From the NCBI RefSeq assembly GCF_029543155.1, contig NZ_JARQXA010000001.1, forward strand, positions 868,001 through 932,000: 64,000 nucleotides of DNA, given 5' to 3'. A model generated the notes under the pieces. It did no database searches. It saw only the letters and a program-made list of their open reading frames with translations, and was not told where the DNA came from. The position numbers and the translations under genes are program-made. The stretch's first letter is position 1, and each line of letters starts with the position of its first letter. This DNA is from Sphingomonas sp. HITSZ_GF (GTDB lineage Bacteria > Pseudomonadota > Alphaproteobacteria > Sphingomonadales > Sphingomonadaceae). Positions 54,998 to 63,415 of this stretch are shown piece by piece.

Positions 54998-55022
54998 GCT
55001 ATTGATAGTCAATCGCAATAGC
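54998..55022 (-). promoter_or_regulatory. Fur-like palindrome upstream of the DUF6628-like gene
   Basis: An inverted repeat GCTATTG...CAATAGC with an inner ATTGATAGTCAAT. On the minus strand it reads GCGATTGACTATCAAT, close to proteobacterial Fur sites of the GCGAATGATTATCATT kind. It lies about 40 bp before the start codon, where a repressor would act. This is a single-site guess. Confidence 0.45.
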
Positions 55023-55060
55023 AAAGAATGCCGGATGCGATTGGTCGCGTTTGTGGAACC

Positions 55061-55154
55061 GTTCCCCGGCGAAAGCCGGGGCCCAGGGTCACAAGCGATA
55101 CCTTAGCAAGCGATACCTTAGAGAAACCCTGGACCCCGGCTTTCGCCGGGGAAC
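55061..55154. repeat. Family A repeat with duplicated spacer
   Basis: Arms GTTCCCCGGCGAAAGCCGG and CGGCTTTCGCCGGGGAAC. The spacer contains an exact 15-bp tandem duplication, CAAGCGATACCTTAG at 55092-55106 and 55107-55121, inside the otherwise conserved spacer. Confidence 0.92.
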
Positions 55155-55163
55155 TGCAGGGGT

Positions 55164-56471
55164 TTAGACGGGAACTTCCTCGTTCGCCTCGAGCACCGTG
55201 CCCGCCAGATAGAGCGAGCCCAGCACCAGCACCACCGGCGCACCGCCCGGGCGGGCGATGGCGGTGAGCGCGCGGGGCACATCGGGCGCCACCGCGGCAT
55301 GCGGGATGCCGAGCATCTGGGCGACTTCGGCGAGTCGCGACGGCGCATGATGCTCGTGCCCCGGCACCGGCACCGCGTGCAGCCCCGCGGCAAGCCTGGC
55401 GAACGGCGCGAGCAGGCCCTGCGCGTCCTTGTTCGACAGCATGCCGAGCACCAGCTGCACCGGGCGGCCCTGCGCCACCTGGGCGAGCGTGGTGCTCACC
55501 GCGGCGGCAGCGGCTTCGTTGTGCCCGCCGTCGAGCCACAATTCGCTGTCCGGGGGCAGGAGGTGGAGGAGGGGGCCGTCGCCAAGCTTCTGCATGCGCG
55601 CCGGCCAGCGCGTGTTCGCCGCCGCGCCGGCAAAGGCCGTATCGGGCACCGCGAGCGCCTGCTGATGCCGCAGCATCGCGATCGCGAGCGAGAGGTTCGC
55701 AGGCTGGTGCGGCCCGGCCATGGCAGGCAAAGGCGTCTCCACTTCGCCGCGCGCATCGCCATATTGGAGCCGGTCGCCTTGCACGGCAAAGTCCCAGGCA
55801 GTGCCTTGCGCGAACACCGGTGCACCGGCAGCGGCGACGATCTCGGCGATGTGCGGGGCGTAGCGCATCGTCACCAGCGGCACGCCGGGCTTGGCGATGC
55901 CGGCCTTCTCCGCCGCGATCTTCTCCAGCGTGTCGCCGAGAAAGCTCTGGTGGTCGATACCGAGTTGCGCGATGCCGGTCACCGCCGGCTGGGCGACAAC
56001 ATTGGTCGCATCAAGCCTGCCGCCCAGACCAACCTCAAGGATCAGTGCATCCGCCGGCACCCGCGCAAAGGCGAGGAAGGCGGCGGCGGTAGTGACTTCG
56101 AAGAAGCTCGCGCCGATATCGCCGCCGGCATCGAGCACTTCCTCGAGCAACGGCGCCAGGATCGCATCGGCGATCAGCTCGCCCGACAGGCGGATACGCT
56201 CGTTGAAGCGGACGAGATGCGGACTCGAATAGACATGAACGCGCATGTCCGAGGCCTCGATCGCGCTGCGCAGGAACGCGCAGGTCGATCCCTTGCCGTT
56301 GGTGCCGGCGACATGGAGCACCGGCGGCAGCGCAAGCTGCGGGCTGCCGACACGCTCGAGCAGGCGAGTGATCCGCTCGAGCCCGAGGATATCGGCGCCG
56401 GGCGAGAGCGCGGTCAGCCGGTCAAGCTGGCGCTGGACATGGGGATCGGAGGAGGTTGCGTGGTCGGCCAT
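55164..56471 (-). CDS. folC: Bifunctional folylpolyglutamate/dihydrofolate synthase
   Basis: A 435-residue Mur-ligase-family enzyme that adds glutamate to dihydropteroate and folates. The P-loop is GTNGKGS (about 56-62), with EVGLGGRLDATNV, IDHQSFLGDTLEKIAAEKAG and LDGGHNEAAA as further family marks. It is the last gene of the trp/acc/fol cluster, separated from accD by a family C repeat. The accD-folC neighbourhood is widespread in proteobacteria, which supports the call. Confidence 0.96.
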   Translation of the reverse strand: MADHATSSDPHVQRQLDRLTALSPGADILGLERITRLLERVGSPQLALPPVLHVAGTNGKGSTCAFLRSAIEASDMRVHVYSSPHLVRFNERIRLSGELIADAILAPLLEEVLDAGGDIGASFFEVTTAAAFLAFARVPADALILEVGLGGRLDATNVVAQPAVTGIAQLGIDHQSFLGDTLEKIAAEKAGIAKPGVPLVTMRYAPHIAEIVAAAGAPVFAQGTAWDFAVQGDRLQYGDARGEVETPLPAMAGPHQPANLSLAIAMLRHQQALAVPDTAFAGAAANTRWPARMQKLGDGPLLHLLPPDSELWLDGGHNEAAAAAVSTTLAQVAQGRPVQLVLGMLSNKDAQGLLAPFARLAAGLHAVPVPGHEHHAPSRLAEVAQMLGIPHAAVAPDVPRALTAIARPGGAPVVLVLGSLYLAGTVLEANEEVPV

Positions 56472-56480
56472 GGCTTCTCA

Positions 56481-56583
56481 ATCCCCCTCCCTTCCAAGGG
56501 AGGGGTTAGGGGAGGGTGCGTGCCGCGAGCATGCAGGCCAGAGCCTCCACCCCCCGGCCCCCTCCTCTGGAGAGGAGGGGGAG
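56481..56583. repeat. Inverted repeat, family C-like, between folC and accD
   Basis: CCCCCTCCCTTCCAAGGGAG at the left and CTCCTCTGGAGAGGAGGGGG at the right: two hairpins with a GGGGAGGG core, in the gap of the accD-folC operon. Degenerate relative to 11929-12034. Confidence 0.78.
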
Positions 56584-56589
56584 AAGAAA

Positions 56590-57444
56590 TTACGCCGCCC
56601 GCTTCCCCTCGCAGAGCAGCCCGATCAGCTGGCCCAGCGTCTCGCGCAGCTCCTTGCGGTGGGTGACCATGTCGATCAGCCCGTGCTCGCGATAATATTC
56701 CGAGGTCTGGAAATCGTCGGGCAGCTTCTCGCGGATCGTGTTCTCGATCACGCGGCGGCCGGTGAAGGCCAAAGTAGCGCGCGGCTCGGCGATCTGGACG
56801 TCGCCGAGCATCGCATAGGCCGCCATCACACCGCCCGAGGTCGGATCGGTCAGCACGACGATATAGGGCAGCCCCGCATCGTGGAGCATTTCGATCGCCA
56901 CGGTGGTGCGCGGCATCTGCATCAGGCTGAGGATGCCTTCCTGCATGCGCGCGCCGCCCGAAGCGGTGAAGGCGATGAACGGCGCGCGGGCCGCGATCGC
57001 CGCTTCGACGCCCTGGATGAACGCCTCACCCACGGCCTGGCCCATCGATCCGCCCATGAAGGCGAAGTCCTGCACGCCGATCACAGCCTTGCGGCCGAGG
57101 ATCGTGCCCGATGCGTTGATGAAGGCGTCCTGCTCGCCGGTGCTGGTCCGCGCGGCCTTGAGGCGCGCCGGATAGGGCTTCTGGTCGCGGAACTTGAGAG
57201 GATCCTCGGCGACCTTCGGCACGGCGAGCACGGTGTAGCTGCCTTCGTCGAACAGATACTGGAAGCGCTCGGCTGGGCCGATGCGATCGTGATGATCGCA
57301 ATGCGGGCAGACATGCTGGTTCGCCTCCAGCTCCTTCATGAAGGTCATCTGCCCACAACCCTTGCACTTGTGCCAGAGATTGTCGGGGGTTTCCTTCTTG
57401 GGCGTGAAGGCGAGGACGTTGCGGACGCGATCGATCCAGCTCAT
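56590..57444 (-). CDS. accD: Acetyl-CoA carboxylase carboxyltransferase subunit beta
   Basis: A 284-residue subunit that, with AccA, transfers the carboxyl group from carboxybiotin to acetyl-CoA, the first step of fatty acid synthesis. The N-terminal zinc ribbon has C27, C30, C46 and C49 ([18 protein letters not shown]). The crotonase-fold core holds [19 protein letters not shown] and [17 protein letters not shown]. It overlaps the trpA stop as ATGA, a conserved trpA-accD coupling of tryptophan and lipid genes in many proteobacteria. Confidence 0.97.
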   Translation of the reverse strand: MSWIDRVRNVLAFTPKKETPDNLWHKCKGCGQMTFMKELEANQHVCPHCDHHDRIGPAERFQYLFDEGSYTVLAVPKVAEDPLKFRDQKPYPARLKAARTSTGEQDAFINASGTILGRKAVIGVQDFAFMGGSMGQAVGEAFIQGVEAAIAARAPFIAFTASGGARMQEGILSLMQMPRTTVAIEMLHDAGLPYIVVLTDPTSGGVMAAYAMLGDVQIAEPRATLAFTGRRVIENTIREKLPDDFQTSEYYREHGLIDMVTHRKELRETLGQLIGLLCEGKRAA

Positions 57445-58229
57445 GCGACTTCTTTCCTTGCGGCCTCCACGGCCGTCTTGAGGGAACGGATATAGGCGCG
57501 GACCTGCTCCGGCGCATCCTTCCCGTGTTTTCCGACGAGTTCAACGATTGCCGAGCCGACGACCACACCGTCCGCCACGCGGGCGATCGCCTCGGCCTGT
57601 TCCGGCGTGCGGACGCCGAAGCCGACGGCGACGGGCAGGTCGGTGGCCGCCTTGAGCCGCGCCACGGCATCCTCGATCGAGCCCTGGGCGGCCTGTTGCA
57701 GCCCGGTGATCCCGGCGACCGAGACATAATAGAGGAAGCCCGATGCGCCCTTGAGCACCGCCGGCAGGCGCGCGGCATCGGTGGTGGGGGTGGCGAGGCG
57801 GATGACGTCGATGCCGCTCGCGGTGAAGGGCGCGACTTCGGGCGCTTCCTCGGGCGGGATATCGACGATGATCACGCCGTCCGCGCCGGCCTCGGCAGCC
57901 TTGGCGGCAAAGGCCTCGGGCGTCGGCCGGGTCATCGTGTTGGCATAGCCCATCAGCACCAGCGGCACGTTCGGGTGGCGTGCGCGGAAGCCGCTGGCGA
58001 TGGCAAGCACATCGACGGTGCGCGTGCCGGCACCGAGCGCGCGCAGGTTCGCCGCCTGGATCGCCGGGCCGTCGGCCATCGGATCCGTGAAGGGCATGCC
58101 CAGTTCGATCACATCGGCACCGCCCGCGACGAGCGCGTCGAGATTGGCGGCGGTATCGCCGTCGCCCGCGGTGATGAAGGTGACCAGCGCAGCGCGGTTG
58201 GCCGGGAAGGCGTCACTCAATCTGCTCAT
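57441..58229 (-). CDS. trpA: Tryptophan synthase alpha subunit
   Basis: A 262-residue TIM-barrel enzyme that splits indole-3-glycerol phosphate to indole, which is tunnelled to TrpB. The catalytic Glu and Asp are in [17 protein letters not shown] (about residues 42-58). [15 protein letters not shown] and [10 protein letters not shown] are further family marks. It overlaps accD by 4 bp. A family B variant repeat lies between its start and trpB, so the operon order is trpB-repeat-trpA-accD. Confidence 0.97.
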   Translation of the reverse strand: MSRLSDAFPANRAALVTFITAGDGDTAANLDALVAGGADVIELGMPFTDPMADGPAIQAANLRALGAGTRTVDVLAIASGFRARHPNVPLVLMGYANTMTRPTPEAFAAKAAEAGADGVIIVDIPPEEAPEVAPFTASGIDVIRLATPTTDAARLPAVLKGASGFLYYVSVAGITGLQQAAQGSIEDAVARLKAATDLPVAVGFGVRTPEQAEAIARVADGVVVGSAIVELVGKHGKDAPEQVRAYIRSLKTAVEAARKEVA

Positions 58230-58233
58230 TCTT

Positions 58234-58341
58234 CGTCACCCCGGCCTTGTGCCGGGGTCCACCGGGCGGCACGCAATGCGATCAGAGCCTCTTGTCCAGC
58301 ACGGACGGCACCGTGGACCCCGGCACAAGGCCGGGGTGACG
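58234..58341. repeat. Bipartite palindromic repeat, family B variant (CGTCACCCCGGCCTTG type)
   Basis: The left arm is CGTCACCCCGGCCTTGTGCC and the right arm ends GGCACAAGGCCGGGGTGACG, with a spacer of about 55 nt. It lies in the trpB-trpA intergenic gap within the operon. Confidence 0.9.
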
Positions 58342-58359
58342 GGGTGTGGTTGGGCGAGC

Positions 58360-59583
58360 TCACAGCTCTACCCCCAGATGCCCGGCCACCGTGAAGATAT
58401 CCTTGTCGCCGCGGCCCGAGACGTTGACCACGATGATCTGGTCCGGCCCCATTTCCCGCGCCTTGGTCTCCAAAGCTGCAAGCGCATGCGAAGATTCAAG
58501 CGCCGGGATGATCCCTTCGAGCTTGCAGCAGAGCTGGAAGGCGTCGAGCGCCTGCTGGTCGGTGATCGGCAGATAGTCCACCCGGCCGCTCTCGTGCAGC
58601 CAGCTATGCTCGGGGCCGATGCCCGGATAGTCCAGGCCCGCCGAGATCGAGTGCGCCTCGGTGATCTGGCCGTCCTCGTCCTGAAGCAGATAGGTGCGGT
58701 TGCCGTGGAGGATGCCCGGGGAGCCGCCCTTGAGCGACGCAGCGTGCTGGCCGGTCTCGATGCCGTGGCCGGCGGCTTCCACGCCGATCATCGCGACGTC
58801 CTTGTCGTCAAGGAAGGGGTGGAACAGCCCGATCGCGTTCGATCCGCCGCCGACGGCGGCGATCAGCAGGTCGGGCAGGCGGCCCTCAGCCTTCTGGATC
58901 TGCTCGCGCGCCTCGATGCCGATCACGCTCTGGAAGTCGCGAACCAGCTCCGGATAAGGGTGCGGGCCCGCGGCGGTGCCGATGATGTAGAAAGTGTCGT
59001 GGACGTTCGCGACCCAATCGCGCAGCGCCTCGTTCATCGCGTCCTTGAGCGTTTCGGCGCCCGAGGTGACGGGATGTACTTCGGCACCGAGCAGCTTCAT
59101 CCGGAAGACGTTGGGCTTCTGCCGCTCGACATCCTTGGCGCCCATGAAGATCACGCAGGGCAGGCCGAAGCGCGCCGCCACGGTGGCGGTGGCAACGCCG
59201 TGCTGGCCTGCACCGGTCTCGGCGATGATCCGGGTCTTGCCCATCCGCCTCGCGAGCAGGATCTGGCCGATGCAGTTGTTGATCTTGTGCGCGCCGGTGT
59301 GGTTCAGCTCCTCGCGCTTGAAATAGATCTTGGCGCCGCCGTAATGCTCGGTAAGCCGCTCGGCGAAGTAGAGCGGGCTAGGGCGACCGACATAATGCTC
59401 GAGCAGATCGTCGAACTCGGCCTTGAACGCCGGATCGGCCTTGGCCGCGCGATACTCGCGCTCCAGATCGAGGATCAGCGGCATCAGCGTCTCGGCGACG
59501 AAGCGGCCGCCGAACTGGCCGAAATGGCCGTTCTCGTCGGGCAGGTTGCGCAGGCTGTTCGGCAAAATGGCAGTATCGGTCAT
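58360..59583 (-). CDS. trpB: Tryptophan synthase beta subunit
   Basis: A 407-residue PLP enzyme condensing indole and serine to tryptophan. The Schiff-base Lys lies in [15 protein letters not shown] (about residues 93-107), the phosphate loop is [10 protein letters not shown] (about 236-245), and [16 protein letters not shown] is a TrpB1 signature. It precedes trpA, with a repeat between them, and follows trpF by 90 bp. No leader peptide with Trp codons or attenuator was seen upstream. Confidence 0.97.
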   Translation of the reverse strand: MTDTAILPNSLRNLPDENGHFGQFGGRFVAETLMPLILDLEREYRAAKADPAFKAEFDDLLEHYVGRPSPLYFAERLTEHYGGAKIYFKREELNHTGAHKINNCIGQILLARRMGKTRIIAETGAGQHGVATATVAARFGLPCVIFMGAKDVERQKPNVFRMKLLGAEVHPVTSGAETLKDAMNEALRDWVANVHDTFYIIGTAAGPHPYPELVRDFQSVIGIEAREQIQKAEGRLPDLLIAAVGGGSNAIGLFHPFLDDKDVAMIGVEAAGHGIETGQHAASLKGGSPGILHGNRTYLLQDEDGQITEAHSISAGLDYPGIGPEHSWLHESGRVDYLPITDQQALDAFQLCCKLEGIIPALESSHALAALETKAREMGPDQIIVVNVSGRGDKDIFTVAGHLGVEL

Positions 59584-59673
59584 TGCGTCTCTCTGGTTTT
59601 CGGATGGCGGGCGCTGGCGTGGGAGCGAGCGATCAACGCCATCGAAATCCGATGCGGACGGGGGCGAACGGCC

Positions 59674-60303
59674 TCAACATTGCGCCACCGCTTTAAGGAA
59701 TGCGGCGATCTTGGCAACATCCTTGACGCCCGGCGCGCTTTCCACGCCCGAGGAGACATCGACAAGCTTCGCGCCGGTCACGCCCGCCGCTTCGCGGACA
59801 TTGCCGGCATCGAGCCCGCCCGACAGCGCCCAGGGCAGGGGCTGGGGCAGGTTCTCGAGCAGCTTCCAGTCGAAGCGCAGGCCCATGCCCCCCGGCAGCG
59901 CGGCGCCCTCGGGAGTCTTGGCGTCATAGAGGATACGATCGGCCGCGCCGCGATAGGCCGCCGCGTGATCGACATCGGCGCGCGTCTTCACCGCCACCGC
60001 CGCCCAGACAGGCACGCGCATGCGGATTGCCGCAGCGCGCTCCGGAGCGGTCTTGTGGAGCTGCACTGCCTTGATCCCCGTCGCCAGCGCCGCGCTGAGC
60101 AGCGCCTCGTCCGGATCGACGAACACCCCCACCGTGCCGACATGCGCCGGCACCCGCGCGATCAGCGCGCGCGCCGGCTCGAACGAGACGTTGCGCGGGG
60201 AGGGCGGGAAGAATACGAAGCCGACATGGCTCGCCCCGCCGGCGATCGCCGCATCGAGCGTATCGGGCGTGGACAGGCCGCAGATCTTGGCGGTGACGGG
60301 CAT
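59674..60303 (-). CDS. trpF: Phosphoribosylanthranilate isomerase
   Basis: A 209-residue TIM-barrel enzyme: Amadori rearrangement of phosphoribosylanthranilate to CdRP in tryptophan synthesis. The catalytic Cys is in AKICGLSTPD (residue 7) and the general acid Asp lies in the ILYDAKTPEG region. PFAM-type marks include VGFVFFPPSPRNV, VGVFVDPDE and LSGGLDAGNV. It is the first trp gene in this cluster. Spacing to trpB is 90 bp on the same strand. Confidence 0.95.
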   Translation of the reverse strand: MPVTAKICGLSTPDTLDAAIAGGASHVGFVFFPPSPRNVSFEPARALIARVPAHVGTVGVFVDPDEALLSAALATGIKAVQLHKTAPERAAAIRMRVPVWAAVAVKTRADVDHAAAYRGAADRILYDAKTPEGAALPGGMGLRFDWKLLENLPQPLPWALSGGLDAGNVREAAGVTGAKLVDVSSGVESAPGVKDVAKIAAFLKAVAQC

Positions 60304-60364
60304 GCGAGCCTAGTCGGGCAATTCCGGGCGTTGTACAAGCCGCAGGAAATTTGGGGTGGGGGAT

Positions 60365-61018
60365 ATGTTGACGCTGCGCAGCCTTCTGTTCTTCGGCACT
60401 GCCGCGCTCGCGGTTCTCGCGCATCCCGCGGCCGCACAAAGCTTTGCCAGCAGCCCGGCCCAGTGGATCAGCACGCAGGACTATCCCGCAGAAGCACTCG
60501 CGAAACGCGAGGAGGGCGTGGTCAACCTCGCCTTCAAGATCGGGGCCGACGGCGCTGTGCAGGATTGCAAGGTGCTGTATTCCGACGCGTCGGCGCGCCT
60601 GCGTAACTTGAGCTGCGCGCTGATTGTCGCGCGCGGCGCATATCGCCCGGCGCATGACGAAACCGGCACGGCCGTCGCCGGCGAGGACCAGCTGCTCGTG
60701 CGTTGGCGCGCGCAGCCGGCGATGGTGATGGTCGAATCGCAGTTCGGCGGCGCGCTTCCGCGTTCATCGCCGCCGCAATGGATGACGGACAGGGATTATT
60801 CCCTGGTCACCCAGGGCCGCGGCGATGTCGAAGTCGATATGCGCTTCACGATCGGAACCGACGGGCGGATCGCCAGCTGTACGGCGTCGCAAGGCGCCAC
60901 CGGCCAGCGCACCTGCGCGCTGCTCAAGGCGCGCGCACGCTTCGCACAACCCCGCGGAGAGCGCGGCGAACCGTTACCGACCGAGGGGCATCTCGTCATG
61001 CACTGGCGGCGGGGCTGA
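60365..61018 (+). CDS. Exported protein with two TonB C-terminal-like domains
   Basis: A 217-residue protein with a signal peptide (cleaved near residue 24, PAAAQ). Two consecutive TonB_C-like units follow at about residues 35-115 and 130-215, each with the pattern of a Tyr-Pro or Tyr-Ser start, VNLAFKIGADGAVQDCKV or VDMRFTIGTDGRIASC, and a Cys. Lacking a transmembrane proline-rich stalk, it is not a TonB itself and resembles periplasmic energy-transducer-like proteins. It starts at the ATG at 60365. Its 3' end overlaps the convergent GNAT gene by 23 bp. Confidence 0.78.
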   Translation: MLTLRSLLFFGTAALAVLAHPAAAQSFASSPAQWISTQDYPAEALAKREEGVVNLAFKIGADGAVQDCKVLYSDASARLRNLSCALIVARGAYRPAHDETGTAVAGEDQLLVRWRAQPAMVMVESQFGGALPRSSPPQWMTDRDYSLVTQGRGDVEVDMRFTIGTDGRIASCTASQGATGQRTCALLKARARFAQPRGERGEPLPTEGHLVMHWRRG

Positions 61019-61526
61019 GCGGCTTCACCAGCACGTCCATGAACAGCGGCGGATCGAGCAGTATCGAATAGTCGCGCTTCTCGCCTGCACGACGATAGCC
61101 TCGCCGCTCATAGAAGGCGATCAGCTCCGTCCGCTGCTCGAACACCGTCATTTCCATCATCTGTGAGCCGAACAACTGGCGCGCGCAGGCCTCCGCTGCG
61201 GCGACGAGTTGCTTGCCCAGCCCCCCAGCCTGGAGCATCGGATCAACGCACAACAGCCCCAGATAGGCGCGCCCGCCGCCAATGTCGTTGACGTGCACGC
61301 AACCGATCGGACCGGCACCCCAGCATGCGACCAGCAGCCGCTGACTGGGATCGACGACAATCGCTTCGAGTGTCGCGAGATCGGTGCGGGCACCCTGCTT
61401 GATCAGGTCCGCCTCATGCGTCCAGCCCGCTCGGGCGCTCTCGCCGCGATAGGCGCGCTCGATCACCGGATGGAGCGCGGGAAGGTCTTCGCGGGTCGCG
61501 GGACGGATCGTTACGGGTTCCGGCAT
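60996..61526 (-). CDS. GNAT family N-acetyltransferase
   Basis: A 176-residue acetyl-CoA-dependent transferase. The N-terminal VTIRPATREDLPALHPV is a standard GNAT start. The acetyl-CoA loop is LQAGGLGKQLVAAAE (about 98-112) after LGLLCVDPM, and IAFYERRGYRRAGE is the late conserved block. The start is the ATG at 61526; an upstream extension to 61577 would add 17 unlikely residues. It overlaps the convergent TonB-like gene by 23 bp at the 3' ends. The substrate is unknown. Confidence 0.85.
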   Translation of the reverse strand: MPEPVTIRPATREDLPALHPVIERAYRGESARAGWTHEADLIKQGARTDLATLEAIVVDPSQRLLVACWGAGPIGCVHVNDIGGGRAYLGLLCVDPMLQAGGLGKQLVAAAEACARQLFGSQMMEMTVFEQRTELIAFYERRGYRRAGEKRDYSILLDPPLFMDVLVKPLSPAASA

Positions 61527-61585
61527 GGCGCGCTCTGTCGGACTGCGCGGCGGCTTTGGCAAGCGTCGCCGTCCCAAGCAAAGCT

Positions 61586-61665
61586 GTTCCCCTGCGAAAG
61601 CAGGGGCCCAGAGTAACGGAGCGACACGGCAGAGAAGCCCTGGGCCCCGGCTTTCGCCGGGGAAC
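61586..61665. repeat. Bipartite palindromic repeat, family A (one arm degenerate)
   Basis: The left arm GTTCCCCTGCGAAAGCAGG shows compensating C-to-T and G-to-A changes that keep the hairpin paired. The right arm is canonical, GGCTTTCGCCGGGGAAC. The spacer carries CGGCAGAGAAG as in other copies. Confidence 0.9.
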
Positions 61666-61678
61666 GGGTAGAGGGAAA

Positions 61679-62068
61679 CTACTCCGTCCCCCGCGCATCA
61701 AACTCGGCCCGCGACGCCTCGATCCGCTCCAGGTTGCGCGCCGCCCATACCCACACCCCGCAGAACGCCTCAGCCAGGCTGCCGCCCAGCGGGGTGAGGC
61801 GATACTCGACGCGCGGCGGGATCACCGGGTGGACGGTGCGGATCAGCAGCCCGTCGCGTTCCATCGCGCGCACCGTCTGGGTGAGCATCTTCTGGCTGAT
61901 CCCGGCGCATTCGGCGCGCAGCTTGGAGAAGCGCAGCTCGCCATGCTCGGTCAGCGCCTCGAGCACGATCATCGTCCATTTGTCGGCGACGCGACCGATG
62001 ATCTCGGTGACCAGCGCCTCCACGCGCGGATCGAGATCGGGATAGTCGTGATGGGGATGGGTCGCCAT
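61679..62068 (-). CDS. HxlR family transcriptional regulator
   Basis: A 129-residue winged-helix regulator. The HxlR core is at about 20-105: EIIGRVADKWTMIVLEAL, then HGELRFSKLRAE, GISQKMLTQTVRAMERDGL and VIPPRVEYRLTPLG. The start is the ATG at 62068, as the in-frame TTG at 62077 is weaker. It is divergent from an SDR gene with 98 bp between starts, the usual arrangement in which the regulator controls its neighbour. No cysteine redox switch is obvious beyond AECAG and AFCGV. Confidence 0.9.
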   Translation of the reverse strand: MATHPHHDYPDLDPRVEALVTEIIGRVADKWTMIVLEALTEHGELRFSKLRAECAGISQKMLTQTVRAMERDGLLIRTVHPVIPPRVEYRLTPLGGSLAEAFCGVWVWAARNLERIEASRAEFDARGTE

Positions 62069-62166
62069 GGTTTCCAAAAGGTATGTATAAATATTTTGGG
62101 TGCCTACTCCCCAATGGGTACCACAACACGATATCCGGCGTCCAGACAGTCGAAAGGACCCCGAAC
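62069..62166. promoter_or_regulatory. Divergent promoter region of the HxlR/SDR pair
   Basis: A locally AT-rich patch (GTATGTATAAATATTTT near 62080) in an otherwise GC-rich window, with GGTA...TACC halves near 62080 and 62117 that could be operator halves. This is the likely site of HxlR autoregulation. No precise boxes are claimed. Confidence 0.4.
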
Positions 62167-62916
62167 ATGGACATGACCGGCAACACCATCCTCATCACCG
62201 GCGGCGGATCGGGCATCGGCCGCGCACTTGCCGAGGCGCTGCATGCGCGCGGCAACAAGGTGATCCTCTCCGGCCGCCGCGCTGGGGCGCTCGAAGCGGT
62301 CGCCGCCGCCAATCCGGGCATGGTCACCGCGACGCTCGACGTGAGCGACCCGGCCGACATCGCCCGCTTCGCCGCCGAGATCGTCGCCGCGCACCCGGAC
62401 CTGAACGTGGTGATCCACAATGCCGGGATCATGCAGGCCGAGACGCTCGCCGCGCCGGGATCGGATCTCGCCATCGCCGAGGCGACGATCGCCACCAACC
62501 TGCTCGGGCCGCTCCGCCTCAACGCCGCGCTGCTGCCGCACCTGCTCGCCCGCCCCAGCGCGACGGTGATCACCGTCAGCTCGGGCCTGGCCTTCGTCCC
62601 GCTCACGCTCACGCCGACCTATGGCGCGACCAAGGCGGCGATCCACAGCTGGAGCCAGTCGCTGCGCTACCAGCTGCGCGATACCAACGTGGAGGTGATC
62701 GAGATCGTCCCGCCGGCCGTGGCGACCGACCTGATGCCCGGCCATGCCGAGGATCCCAACTCGATGCCGCTCGCCGACTATATCGCCGAGACCATGGCCC
62801 AGCTCGAAGCCGGCGCGCCCGAGAACCTGACCGAGCGGGTCAAGTTCCTTCGCTTCGCCGAGGCGCGCGGGGACTATGAGAAGGTGTTCGCAGTGCTGAA
62901 CGGCGGCGCGCATTGA
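62167..62916 (+). CDS. SDR family oxidoreductase (DltE-like)
   Basis: A 249-residue short-chain dehydrogenase. The nucleotide loop TGGGSGIGRALAEAL is at about 10-24, NAGIMQ follows (about 90), and the catalytic Ser/Tyr/Lys lie in VSSGLAFVPLTLTPTYGATKAAIH (about 140-165). The block VIEIVPPAVATDLMPGH and the frequent pairing with HxlR regulators match a family annotated DltE-like oxidoreductase. The start is the ATG at 62167; a second ATG follows two codons later. It is probably induced through the divergent HxlR protein. The substrate is unknown. Confidence 0.88.
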   Translation: MDMTGNTILITGGGSGIGRALAEALHARGNKVILSGRRAGALEAVAAANPGMVTATLDVSDPADIARFAAEIVAAHPDLNVVIHNAGIMQAETLAAPGSDLAIAEATIATNLLGPLRLNAALLPHLLARPSATVITVSSGLAFVPLTLTPTYGATKAAIHSWSQSLRYQLRDTNVEVIEIVPPAVATDLMPGHAEDPNSMPLADYIAETMAQLEAGAPENLTERVKFLRFAEARGDYEKVFAVLNGGAH

Positions 62917-62923
62917 CCGGACC

Positions 62924-62947
62924 GCTCCCCGGTGAAAGCCGGGGAGC
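62924..62947. repeat. Single hairpin of family A
   Basis: GCTCCCCGGTGAAAGCCGGGGAGC: one arm of the family A repeat, with the outer GTT/AAC changed to GCT/AGC in compensating fashion. It lies between the SDR stop and a convergent gene. Confidence 0.75.
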
Positions 62948-62956
62948 ATGCGCCGT

Positions 62957-63415
62957 TCAGGCCATGCCGTTGAAGGCGAGATGGTCGATCGCGTCGCTCT
63001 CGACATCATATTCGGCGCCGAAATTGGTCGGGCCGCCGTCGCAGATATCGATCGGCTGGGTGCGCCAATAGCTGCGGTGACCCGGCGTATCGGGCGCGTA
63101 GCTGCCGTAGATGTAGCGTTTCCCGCCCCGGATGATCCCGACATATTGGCGGAGCCAGCCCCGGGGCACTGCCTCCAATTCCTTCCGCAGGAACGGATCG
63201 GGGCGCATCAGCCGGAGCGCGGCAGGCAGCTTCGCCTCCATGCGCGCAATATCGCCCATGCCGGGCGTCCAGCCGCTCTCTCCCGCCTTCGGCGTGGCAC
63301 GCGAGCATTGGACCAGCATCGCCGCGGTCTTGTCGGGCGCAAAGATCACGACGCCGTCGTCCTGCGACACCGCCGGCACGGCCAGCAGCGCCAGCAGCAG
63401 CGCGGCGACGGGCAT
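62957..63415 (-). CDS. Hypothetical exported protein coupled to pyrF
   Basis: A 152-residue protein with an N-terminal hydrophobic signal (PVAALLLALLAVPAVS, residues 2-17) and no lipobox. The mature part has a few Trp and Tyr (GGKRYIYGSYAPD, RSYWRTQPIDICDGG) and one late Cys; no domain was recognised. Its start overlaps the pyrF stop as TGATG (63413-63417), so it is translated from the pyrF message. The pairing with a pyrimidine gene has no evident functional meaning. Confidence 0.7.
   Translation of the reverse strand: MPVAALLLALLAVPAVSQDDGVVIFAPDKTAAMLVQCSRATPKAGESGWTPGMGDIARMEAKLPAALRLMRPDPFLRKELEAVPRGWLRQYVGIIRGGKRYIYGSYAPDTPGHRSYWRTQPIDICDGGPTNFGAEYDVESDAIDHLAFNGMA

Noticed and set aside
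59584..59673. A trp attenuator or leader peptide upstream of trpB
   Set aside because: No short ORF with Trp codons and no alternating hairpins were seen in the trpF-trpB gap.
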